Of a stretch of 15,132 bases of DNA, positions 8,501-13,462 are shown in pieces. A model generated the notes under the pieces. The model ran no database searches. It was not told the origin of the DNA and worked only from the letters and a program-made list of their open reading frames with translations. The position numbers were made by a program, and so were the translations under genes. How positions within the stretch are numbered: the stretch's first letter is position 1; every line of letters begins with the position of its first letter. Source of the stretch: an uncultured Collinsella sp. (GTDB lineage: Bacteria > Actinomycetota > Coriobacteriia > Coriobacteriales > Coriobacteriaceae). The stretch is from NCBI GenBank assembly GCA_902464965.1, contig CABQLI010000056.1, positions 1 through 15,132 of the forward strand, read 5' to 3'.

Positions 8501-8831
8501 CAAACGTGCGCAGCGCCTCGGTCAACAGGCAAGTCGACGTAATACCGTCAACGTCAAAATCGCCAAAGACTGCAATGTGCTCGTGGTTGCGAATAGCACG
8601 CTCGACGCGGTCGGCAACGACTGACATGCCCGGGATAATGAGTGGGTCGGCCCAGTCGCGATCGAGCGAAGGCGTCAAAAACAATTGGCCCTCTTTGATG
8701 GAGCCAATGCCGTGCGCGACCATAATGCGCGCCACCAGTCCGGGAATGCCCAGACCAGCCGAAAGCTCCTTTTCGAGCTCGGGGTTTTGCTGAGCGACCG
8801 CCCAGCGATGCGTCGTCTTAAGCGATGACAT
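5544..8831 (-). CDS. recJ: RecJ-type ssDNA exonuclease fused to a RecQ-like SF2 helicase
   Basis: A 1095-residue two-part protein. The N-terminal half is RecJ, a 5'-3' single-strand exonuclease: DFDVDG at 91-96, DNG at 149-151, DHH at 172-174, RLNAAGR at 290-296 and the DHHA1 motif RRGGHAGAVG at 416-425, then an OB-like region about 455-570. All metal-binding motifs are intact. The C-terminal half is a RecQ-like ATPase: Walker A GTGRGKS at 647-653, DEAH at 752-755, motif III AATATA at 785-790, and motif VI QMSGRAGRDGR at 929-939. No RecQ zinc-binding Cys cluster is obvious after that. In other bacteria RecJ and RecQ are separate proteins that jointly process stalled forks and gaps for RecFOR repair, so the fusion joins unwinding to digestion. 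Bacterial RecJ alone is usually about 570-800 residues. ATG 8831 is preferred (AGGGGTGGG upstream); a GTG at 8876 lacks a site. It heads an operon with rel and the MBL gene. Confidence 0.93.
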   Translation of the reverse strand: MSSLKTTHRWAVAQQNPELEKELSAGLGIPGLVARIMVAHGIGSIKEGQLFLTPSLDRDWADPLIIPGMSVVADRVERAIRNHEHIAVFGDFDVDGITSTCLLTEALRTFGADVTPFIPHRFDEGYGLSRAALDRVNELARPQLIVTVDNGIAAKEEVSYLESLGIDLVVTDHHEPSDQVPQGVPLTDPKLEDEGPSRELAGAGVALKLVQVLGERLGKPSYWRSLIEVAALGTVSDMMPLTPENRALVAEGIQQMRVTARPGYIALAALAKADLSSITADGLSFSLIPRLNAAGRMADPKLALDLLLARDPIEASALAAELEEINRQRREIEAELTRDAMAKVEKTYDGGRAIVVGGEGWHEGVKGIVASRLTNRYHVPALLFSIGDGIARGSGRSVGKVNLFDAVERCSDLLIRRGGHAGAVGVTIEASKLDEFRRRLSAVLSELPAEDFEDTDEVAATVDLSELNIETIEQISRLEPFGQGNKVPLLAAEGVTMCDRAVVGKTGEHMRFVATDGAASVPAIMFRVPQIDKLINCDSAVDLVFEAVAEHWQGRVKPKLMIKDVLVRDTTLPSVDDPACELRRGVQPADSGLRLESRKRETLAQLSYTELTRSLIHSFIGSNQPHRAQVEALDALADHQSVLAVMGTGRGKSLIFHVHAAREAVLRGRASIFVYPLRALVADQAYHLSSTMAALGIGVGVLTGETVEAARDDVFAGLASGRTGIVLTTPEFLSIHRDRFTRSGRIGFVVIDEAHHAGLAKGGDRSAYLDMPDILKALGDPVVMAATATATAPVVAELARMLPITRTVVDETVRENLQLEDDRDLASRENRLVSIVATGEKTVIYVNSRDQSVALAKTLRKRVPDCATHIAFYNAGLARSDRHRVEEAFRDGSLSCIVSTSAFGEGVNLPDIRHVVLYHMPFGAIEFNQMSGRAGRDGRPAVIYLLYSSRDARINERLLDCYAPERDELVTLYRALQTMWRSNRGKTGDDSFCASDIDIAQMCLAIDARTPVDERSVASGLGIFEELGFCRVSGLDDTRRIAMAENPGRVQLSRSIRYLEGLRSRMEFSAFRSWALDSCASDMLAKVNRPIVPRA

Positions 8832-8939
8832 AGGCACCCACCCCTGATAGGGGCAGGTCGCCGCGATACCTCTCACGGTTCATAGCGATGAGTCCTCTGT
8901 GTATGCCCGCTTCGGCAGGCAGATCTGTTGAACGGATTT

Positions 8940-8945
8940 ATTATA
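8940..8945 (-). promoter_or_regulatory. -10 element of the recJ-rel operon promoter
   Basis: The minus strand has a perfect TATAAT here, about 109 bp before the recJ ATG. The -35 is weak (TTTTGC or GTTTTG nearby). The resulting leader would contain a small hairpin (TGCC..GGCA, about 8912-8929). The 274-bp spacer 8832-9105 is divergent: it must also hold the promoter of the plus-strand symporter, for which I see no clear consensus. Confidence 0.5.
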
Positions 8946-9105
8946 CCGTGCAGCGCGGACGCAAAACGCCGCGGTGCGCCGCGGTTTCGGCAAACGATGG
9001 CGGTAATGGCCTCGAAATAATCGAGCGTTTCAGCCGCACGGACGCATACGAGCGTCTAGCATATCCATACAAACGAGTTCGCGGATAAAGGGAGTCACGG
9101 GACAT

Positions 9106-10104
9106 ATGAAGCAATGGACTGGACTGGGAAAGTTCCTCGCGGGGCATATGCAGATCATCGTTCCGATTTGCGTGGCGCTCGGTGTGCTCTTTCCCCAGCA
9201 GATCGGCGTGCTCAAGCCCATTGTTCCCGCCCTCTTCGCCTTTATGACGTTTCAGGGCGCGCTCAGCAACACCTTTCACCAGGTAGCCGAGGTGTTCCAC
9301 CGTCCGCTGCACCTGATTCTGGCGCTGCTGGTCTCGGCAGTGCTTATTCCCATCGCGGCGTATGCCATAGGGTCACTCTTCTTTGGCTCCAACCCCAACC
9401 TTGTCTGCGGCATCGTGCTCGAGTACAGCGTGCCCGTGGCCGTCACCGCTTTTATGTGGATCAGCATGTTCGGCGGCAACGGCCCGCTCGCGCTCACCAT
9501 CATCCTGACGTCCTCGGTTATCTCCCCTGTGACGATTCCGCTCACGCTTAAGCTCTTGTTGGGTGCCACCGTCTCGATCGATGTGCCGAGCATGATGCAG
9601 GACATGGCCTTTATGATCGCCATCCCCGCCGTGCTCGGCATCATGATCAACGAGCTCACGCGTGGATGGGGACACGAGAAGCTCTCCCCCGCGCTCTCGC
9701 CCGCCTGCAAGTTCATGATGATGGGCGTTATCGCCTCCAACTCCACCGCCATGAGCGAGTACGTGCTGCACATGAACGCGGTGCGCCTGGAAGTCGCCCT
9801 CTTTATTTTGACCTTCGCCATCAGCGGCTTTGTCGTCGGTTTTCTGGTCGCCCGTGCGCTGCATCTGCCATATAGCGAGACGACTACCATGTGCTTTACC
9901 TGCGGCATGCGTAACATCTCTTCGGGCGCCGTCATCGCCACGCAATACTTTCCGGGCGAAGTTGTGTTTCCCGTCATGTGTGGAACGTTGTTTCAGCAGG
10001 TGCTCGCCTCGCTTATCGGGCACCTCTTTGAGCGTCTGACCGGCGAGGAGCGCGCCGCCCAGCGCAAGCGTGTCGAGGCCGGCCGCAACGCCATGGCACG
10101 CTAG
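9106..10104 (+). CDS. Bile acid:sodium symporter family (BASS/SBF) membrane protein
   Basis: A 332-residue integral membrane protein with about nine or ten hydrophobic segments from residue 13 to 308 and a short basic cytoplasmic tail (RKRVEAGRNAMAR). The early TFQGALSN (48-55) and the late TMCFTCGMRNISSGAVIATQ (261-280) match the conserved regions of the BASS/SBF family, where the GxxN stretch lies in the crossover helix that binds sodium. Family members carry bile acids, pantoate, pyruvate or other organic anions with sodium; the substrate here cannot be told from sequence. For a gut actinobacterium bile acid is tempting but unproven. The start ATG at 9106 follows GGGAG and CGGGA upstream. 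The gene stands alone, divergent from the recJ operon and convergent with the GalT-like gene, and ends in overlapping hairpins. Confidence 0.88.
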   Translation: MKQWTGLGKFLAGHMQIIVPICVALGVLFPQQIGVLKPIVPALFAFMTFQGALSNTFHQVAEVFHRPLHLILALLVSAVLIPIAAYAIGSLFFGSNPNLVCGIVLEYSVPVAVTAFMWISMFGGNGPLALTIILTSSVISPVTIPLTLKLLLGATVSIDVPSMMQDMAFMIAIPAVLGIMINELTRGWGHEKLSPALSPACKFMMMGVIASNSTAMSEYVLHMNAVRLEVALFILTFAISGFVVGFLVARALHLPYSETTTMCFTCGMRNISSGAVIATQYFPGEVVFPVMCGTLFQQVLASLIGHLFERLTGEERAAQRKRVEAGRNAMAR

Positions 10105-10107
10105 ACT

Positions 10108-10147
10108 GCCCGCAGTGTGCGGGCGCTCACTTTACGATGTGAGCGCC
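10108..10147. terminator. Overlapping hairpins between convergent genes
   Basis: GCCCGC/GCGGGC (10108-10113 with 10119-10124, 5-nt loop) overlaps a second stem GGCGCTCAC/GTGAGCGCC (10122-10130 with 10139-10147, 8-nt loop). The two share three bases, so they would be alternatives. They start 4 bp after the symporter stop, and the stop codon of the minus-strand GalT-like gene (10132-10134) lies inside the second loop. They probably act as a compact bidirectional terminator, although neither has a strong T-run. Confidence 0.6.
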
Positions 10148-10932
10148 TCCAGATGTGCGCGGAGTCGCTCTGCATCGACATCGAGCGTGGTCTCAGCATT
10201 GACCTGAGCCAGCCGATACCCGACAAAGTAGGGCGAAACCACCCAACGCGGCAGCGCCTTGGCAATGGTCCGACCGCCCAGGTGATAGAAGAACAGGTTG
10301 TACGACTCTGCGCGACCACCGTGGTGCTCGTTCAGGATATAGCGCAGAGCCACCTGGATCGCATCGGCGAAGAGATCCGCCTCGGCTTGGTCTCTCGTGT
10401 CATCGCTGGCAGCGATTCCCTGCGGGGCTGAAACGTTGATCTCAAAGAACCCCATGATGGGTTCGGTTGAGATGTTGACCGAGATCCTCCCCTGTTGCCA
10501 GACATTGATGCCTTCGAAATTGGCAGAAGTCAGCGAAGTGTAGCCGTCTTCCTGCTCCAAACCCACAATCTGCATGTGCGGATGAACGAGACTACCGCCC
10601 GAGAGCGGACCCTTGTTCTTGTACATGAGTACGCTTCGATACTGCTGTGAATCGATCATCTGCTGCCAGCAATCCAGAGCAAACCGCATAACATGATGCA
10701 GCTCGTCCGGCGCATAGGTCACCAGGTCGGCATCGTGATCGGCCGACTCGATCAGCACGGTTTGACGGGTGTCGCGCAGGGTATTGAACTTATTCTCGAG
10801 CCAGATGCAATCGCCACCACGGCGAATGATGTCGGTGAGCCCTTCTGTATCGCAAAAGGGGCACGTGGTGCCGGGGCGGCGGTTGTCGTCGGGCTTACCG
10901 TTCGCCTGCTGAACGTCAAATACCAGCGCCAC
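10132..10932 (-). CDS. GalT/HIT-like protein, DUF4931 type
   Basis: A 266-residue soluble protein related to the galactose-1-phosphate uridylyltransferase branch of the HIT superfamily. Seen: a zinc-type CPFC at 24-27 and, at 105-121, KNKGPLSGGSLVHPHMQ, which parallels the GalT active-site stretch ending in HPHGQ, where the second His is the nucleotidylated residue. It is shorter than GalT (about 350) and lacks clear second-half GalT signatures, so I would call it a DUF4931-like nucleotidyltransferase or hydrolase rather than GalT. The start is GTG 10932 with GGAGG 8 nt upstream; that site lies inside the last codons of cutC, whose stop is 3 bp before the GTG, which implies translational coupling. 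Substrate unknown. Confidence 0.75.
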   Translation of the reverse strand: MALVFDVQQANGKPDDNRRPGTTCPFCDTEGLTDIIRRGGDCIWLENKFNTLRDTRQTVLIESADHDADLVTYAPDELHHVMRFALDCWQQMIDSQQYRSVLMYKNKGPLSGGSLVHPHMQIVGLEQEDGYTSLTSANFEGINVWQQGRISVNISTEPIMGFFEINVSAPQGIAASDDTRDQAEADLFADAIQVALRYILNEHHGGRAESYNLFFYHLGGRTIAKALPRWVVSPYFVGYRLAQVNAETTLDVDAERLRAHLEALTS

Positions 10933-10935
10933 GGG

Positions 10936-11613
10936 TTATACCTCCAGCGGCACGATCTTGGTGCCATGGAGCTCGGAGACGCCCAGTGCCGCCGCCACGG
11001 TATCGCGGTTGACCGTGGAAATGCCGCCGCCGGGAAGGATGGTCAGGCGGTCTCCCGCACACTCGATAAGACGCGACAGATGCTCCAGGTTGTCCTCGAT
11101 CGGCGTGCCGGCGGCACCGCCGTGCGTCAGGATGCGCGTAACGCCGCAATCGGCGAGTGTGTCGACGGCATCGAGTTGAGCCTCGGGCGAGAGCTGGTCA
11201 AATGCCATGTGGAAGGTGATGTCGATGGGCTCACGCTTGCATTCCTCGGTCGCGCAGCCCGCGGCCATCACGAGGGCGCCCAACGTAAGCTCGTCGAGCG
11301 CCCATCCGCCAGCGCAGGGCTTGCAGCAGCCAAAGACCAAGCCGTCAACGCCGGCGCTTACGGCAAGGCCCAGGTCCATCTCCATCATGCGCAGCTCGTC
11401 TTGGTTGTAATGAAAGTCACCGCCACGCGGGCGAATCATGCACATCACTCGCGCGTCATGCTCGTGAGCATAGCTGACTGTAGCGCTGATAACGCCGGCA
11501 GAAGGCGTGGTGCCACCAACGGCAAGGTTGTCGCACAGCTCGATACGCCTTGCACCGGCATCGATAGCCGCCGGCACCCGCTCAAAGTTCTCGGCACAAA
11601 ACTCGTACAGCAT
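10936..11613 (-). CDS. cutC: CutC family protein
   Basis: A 225-residue single-domain TIM-barrel protein. Family motifs: RIELCDNLAVGGTTPSAG near 23-40, MIRPRGGDFHYN near 59-70, ITFHMAFDQL in the middle, RILTHGGAAGTP, ILPGGGI, and ELHGTKI near the C-terminus. CutC was named for copper tolerance in E. coli, but a copper role is disputed and the enzyme activity is unknown, so the name should not be read as a function. The ATG at 11613 is chosen because GGGGG precedes it by 8 nt and the protein then starts MLYEFCAENF as in homologues; the open frame reaches 11670 but adds an unrelated 19 residues. First gene of a two-gene unit with the GalT-like protein, suggesting related sugar or nucleotide chemistry rather than metal handling (inference). 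Confidence 0.9.
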   Translation of the reverse strand: MLYEFCAENFERVPAAIDAGARRIELCDNLAVGGTTPSAGVISATVSYAHEHDARVMCMIRPRGGDFHYNQDELRMMEMDLGLAVSAGVDGLVFGCCKPCAGGWALDELTLGALVMAAGCATEECKREPIDITFHMAFDQLSPEAQLDAVDTLADCGVTRILTHGGAAGTPIEDNLEHLSRLIECAGDRLTILPGGGISTVNRDTVAAALGVSELHGTKIVPLEV

Positions 11614-11671
11614 AGATAGACCCCCAAAGACAGCAGATGTTTTCCGACGGGCATTGTCACACATCCCCATG

Positions 11672-11740
11672 AAGTTGCGGTGGAATAGGGGCTGTTTTGG
11701 CGTCTAGAGCCCCCATTTAGTCCCTATTTCACCGCAACTT
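11672..11740. repeat. 69-nt long palindrome upstream of cutC
   Basis: Arms 11672-11690 (AAGTTGCGGTGGAATAGGG) and 11722-11740 pair over 19 positions with a single G-U. Pairing continues loosely inward (11691-11694 with 11718-11721, 11699-11700 with 11712-11713) to a loop holding TCTAGA. It has no T-run and lies 59 bp before the cutC start. The form suggests a repeated palindromic (REP- or MITE-like) element rather than an ordinary terminator. Confidence 0.8.
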
Positions 11741-11777
11741 AAAGGGGTGCCGACCGAAATGGTCAGCACCCCTTTTT
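11741..11777 (+). terminator. Orphan intrinsic terminator
   Basis: AAAGGGGTGC (11741-11750) pairs with GCACCCCTTT (from 11766), with GACC/GGTC inside and one C-A mismatch, and is followed by TTTTT. It is a textbook rho-independent terminator on the plus strand, with a weaker T3 on the minus strand. No gene on either strand reads into it: cutC leads away to the left and padR away to the right. It directly abuts the 69-nt palindrome. Confidence 0.8.
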
Positions 11778-11788
11778 GCTGTATAGAA

Positions 11789-11846
11789 GTAGTCGTTGGG
11801 GACGTTCTTAAACGACTAGTCATTCAAGAACGTCCCCAACGACTAC
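11789..11846. repeat. 58-nt perfect palindrome (21-bp arms)
   Basis: Arms 11789-11809 and 11826-11846 are perfectly complementary over 21 bp; the arm core is CGTTGGGGACGTTCTT. The 16-nt loop contains the self-complementary GACTAGTC (11813-11820). It ends 8 bp before the padR -35. There is no T-run. A perfect long stem implies recent arrival or selection on structure. Confidence 0.85.
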
Positions 11847-11854
11847 GACAACTG

Positions 11855-11883
11855 TTGACATCATATACTATGTGTCATATAGT
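11855..11883 (+). promoter_or_regulatory. Strong sigma-70-type promoter of the padR operon
   Basis: A consensus TTGACA (11855-11860), a 17-bp spacer and TATAGT (11878-11883) lie 37 bp before the padR ATG. This is the best promoter match in the window. Confidence 0.85.
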
Positions 11884-11899
11884 AGGTGTTACACAGTAT
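11866..11899 (+). promoter_or_regulatory. Candidate PadR operator overlapping the -10
   Basis: TACTAT (11866-11871) and ATAGTA (11879-11884) are exact inverted arms 7 bp apart across the -10, and GTGTTACAC follows near the expected transcription start. PadR proteins commonly repress their own operon through such AT-rich inverted repeats, so autoregulation is likely. Exact operator limits are a guess. Confidence 0.5.
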
Positions 11900-11920
11900 A
11901 CTACGAAAGGAGGTGTGCGG

Positions 11921-12241
11921 ATGGAGGCACAGATGAAGCGCGGCTTCCTCGAGGCCTGCGTACTCGCGGCCGTCTCGGGTGAGGAATCCTACGGCTATCA
12001 GATCGTGAAGGACGTGCCCGCGAGCATGGGGCTCACGGAGTCCACGCTCTATCCGTTGCTCAAGCGCCTGGAGAAGGCGGGGTGCATCACGGCGCGCTCC
12101 GCCGAGCACAACGGGCGGCTGCGAAGGTACTACCGCATCACGGACACCGGGCATGAGCGTATCGCCGAGTTCCTCGCCGAATGGCCATCCGTGCAGGAGA
12201 TCTACCGTTACGTGAAGGGAGCGCACCATGACGCGCGATGA
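11921..12241 (+). CDS. PadR family transcriptional regulator
   Basis: A 106-residue winged-helix regulator. The recognition helix ESTLYPLLKRLEKAGCI is at 40-56 and the wing GRLRRYYRIT at 65-74; the C-terminal helix (75-100) is short, as in the small PadR-s2 type that dimerises through one helix. The frame is open further upstream, but ATG 11921 is chosen because GGAGGTG lies just before it and homologues begin at this point; the upstream part crosses the hairpins and promoter. It overlaps the next gene by 14 bp, so the two are translationally coupled. It probably represses its own operon in response to an unknown signal, often envelope stress or a toxic small molecule in this family. Confidence 0.93.
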   Translation: MEAQMKRGFLEACVLAAVSGEESYGYQIVKDVPASMGLTESTLYPLLKRLEKAGCITARSAEHNGRLRRYYRITDTGHERIAEFLAEWPSVQEIYRYVKGAHHDAR

Positions 12242-12860
12242 GTTCTTGAACCGGCTGGGCGAGCTTCTGGCCTGCCTGCCGGCCGAGCAGGTGGAGGAGA
12301 CCAAGGCGTTCTATGCGGAGGTCATCGCCGACCGTATGGAGGACGGCATGACGGAGGCCGAGGCTGTGGCCGCCATGGGCACGCTCGGTGAGGTCGCCGA
12401 GGCAACGCTCGACGAACTGCCCGCCGTGCCGCGCGCAATTGCGAGGACCAAGCGCAAGAGCACGGCGCTTCTATGGGCGCTCGCCATCGTGGGCTCTCCG
12501 GTATGGATTCCGCTGCTGCTCGCGTTCGTCGCCGTTGCCGCTACGGTCTACATCTGCATTTGGGTTCTTGCGCTCTGCGTGTGGATCGTGGCCGCGGCAT
12601 TCGGGGGCGCGGGCGTGGTGGGGCTCCTGTTCGCCGTGGACGGCATCATTATCGTGCATGTTCCGTACGTTTTAACCTCGATGGGAATGGGATTCGCTTC
12701 CATCGGTGTGGCGCTTCTCGCGGGAGCCGGCGCCTGGACGGCGTCCAAGCAAATCGCGCGCCTCTCTGCCCTTTGGGCGAAGAAAGCCGTTTCGCCCTTC
12801 TGGAAAGATCGAGGCAATAAGAGCCGCAGGGTCGCTGAAGCGGCGCCGCTCACGGCATAG
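12228..12860 (+). CDS. DUF1700 (HAAS-domain) membrane protein
   Basis: A 210-residue protein. Residues 1-62 are the HAAS/DUF1700 helical domain (DEFLNRLGELLACLPAEQVE, then DRMEDGMTEAEAVAAMG), followed by a basic stretch (RTKRKS, 73-78) and about four hydrophobic segments between 80 and 172, then a basic cytoplasmic tail. DUF1700 proteins occur beside PadR regulators and DUF4097 proteins in Firmicutes and actinobacteria. Their role is thought to be sensing or control of envelope state, possibly through the PadR partner, but is not established. The start overlaps the padR end by 14 bp; GAAGGGA lies upstream. The gene looks complete. Confidence 0.88.
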   Translation: MTRDEFLNRLGELLACLPAEQVEETKAFYAEVIADRMEDGMTEAEAVAAMGTLGEVAEATLDELPAVPRAIARTKRKSTALLWALAIVGSPVWIPLLLAFVAVAATVYICIWVLALCVWIVAAAFGGAGVVGLLFAVDGIIIVHVPYVLTSMGMGFASIGVALLAGAGAWTASKQIARLSALWAKKAVSPFWKDRGNKSRRVAEAAPLTA

Positions 12861-12874
12861 GAAGGAGTGCAAAC

Positions 12875-13138
12875 ATGTCCAGCGTAAAAAAGATTTACCT
12901 TGCCGTAGCGGGTGGGCTTGTTGCCACGGGGCTCGTCCTGGCTGCTATCGGATTTGTAGCCTCCGGCTTTAACCTCGCTGTGTTCAACACACAGATCGAC
13001 CTGCGCGATGACACCATCATTCTGGGTGGTGTTGAAATAGACGACCCGACAGGACTTCCACTCATCGAGCAGCTTGCCGAGGTTGGCGAGATCCATATTG
13101 GATCTGCAACGACTGGTTCGTCTTCTCCTCGCACATGA
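12875..13138 (+). CDS. DUF4097-like membrane-anchored protein, truncated
   Basis: An 87-residue product starting at ATG 12875 with GGAAGGAG 7 nt upstream and 14 bp after the DUF1700 stop. Residues 5-31 form one membrane segment or signal anchor (KKIYLAVAGGLVATGLVLAA), followed by a short outside stretch (FNTQIDLRDDTIILGGVEID). In the usual PadR / DUF1700 / DUF4097 order the third protein has such an N-terminus followed by a beta-helical DUF4097 domain of some 150-200 residues, which is absent here. After about residue 76 the sequence becomes low-similarity (SATTGSSSPRT) and stops where the minus-strand ParB remnant begins. It is therefore most likely the 5' stub of a gene cut by a rearrangement. 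It could still be expressed as a short membrane peptide. The DUF4097 assignment rests on context more than sequence. Confidence 0.65.
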   Translation: MSSVKKIYLAVAGGLVATGLVLAAIGFVASGFNLAVFNTQIDLRDDTIILGGVEIDDPTGLPLIEQLAEVGEIHIGSATTGSSSPRT

Positions 13139-13140
13139 TC

Positions 13141-13298
13141 GAGCTCGTAGCAGCCATCCCCCTTCGGGCGCACCACGACGGGCGTGAGCACGCCGCGCTC
13201 GGAGCCTTTTTGCGAGACCTTCCGTCACGCTCTTCCTGCGTGGTGAACCGGTCATCGACCGGCGGGAAGCTGATGGAAATCTCTCGACTTCGGGCCAA
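13141..13298 (-). pseudogene. Remnant of a ParB-like protein of conjugative-element type
   Basis: Two minus-strand segments in different frames together resemble the N-terminal part of ParB-domain proteins of integrative conjugative elements. Segment one (13221-13298) reads ISFPPVDDRFTTQEERDG, like the leader of such proteins. Segment two (13141-13218, another frame) reads SERGVLTPVVVRPKGDGCYE, the hallmark ParB strand usually followed by a GHRR motif, which is missing here. About 30-40 residues normally lying between them are absent, and the rest of the gene is gone. So it is a decayed, internally deleted and frameshifted fragment, not a functional gene. The segment-two match is strong by eye; family membership needs a profile search. 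Its left end coincides with the broken end of the DUF4097-like gene. Confidence 0.6.
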
Positions 13299-13334
13299 TC
13301 CCGAAAGGCTGAGGAGATGTCGAGCATGACCTCA

Positions 13335-13376
13335 TGCCGAGGGCGGCCCGGCGGCAATGCCGGGCCGCCCTCGGCA
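13335..13376. terminator. Perfect 18-bp GC-rich hairpin
   Basis: Arms 13335-13352 (TGCCGAGGGCGGCCCGGC) and 13359-13376 are perfectly complementary with a 6-nt loop. It lies between the ParB remnant and the efflux gene, downstream of the latter on the minus strand. No T-run follows on either strand, so it may be a terminator, or a palindrome marking the edge of the acquired block. Confidence 0.6.
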
Positions 13377-13393
13377 GCCGAGACTCCCCGCCC

Positions 13394-13413
13394 CGGCCCC
13401 GGGCAAGGGGCCG
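13394..13413 (-). terminator. Small GC hairpin downstream of the efflux gene
   Basis: CGGCCCC (13394-13400) pairs with GGGGCCG (13407-13413) around a 6-nt loop, 49 bp past the transporter stop. Together with the next hairpin it probably ends the transporter transcript; no T-run is seen. Confidence 0.4.
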
Positions 13414-13462
13414 TCCCTTGCATCTCCATCCCGGTTGCGAAAGAGCCGAGAAGTGGCCGCGC

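Noticed and set aside
8967..8985. Direct repeat of CGCCGCGGT in the recJ-symporter spacer
   Set aside because: Only two short copies of a GC-rich 9-mer; likely chance at this composition.
8888..9088. Small plus-strand open frame (66 codons) upstream of the symporter
   Set aside because: No ribosome binding site or recognisable motif, and it covers the likely recJ promoter.
9276..10023. Minus-strand open frames inside the symporter gene
   Set aside because: Shadows of a gene with clear BASS family motifs on the plus strand.
11672..11846. CRISPR array or tandem repeat
   Set aside because: The palindromes differ in sequence and spacing; there are no repeated units with spacers.
11747..11920. 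N-terminal extension of the padR frame
   Set aside because: It would translate the terminator, the 58-nt palindrome and the promoter; the ATG at 11921 has a good ribosome binding site.
13135..13329. Small plus-strand open frame (64 codons) after the DUF4097-like stub
   Set aside because: It is the antisense of the ParB remnant, which has the more convincing similarity; no ribosome binding site.
12548..13429. Minus-strand open frame of 293 codons spanning DUF1700, the stub gene and the scar
   Set aside because: It runs antisense to real genes, is Arg/Ala/Ser-rich, and is not in the frames that carry the ParB-like motifs.
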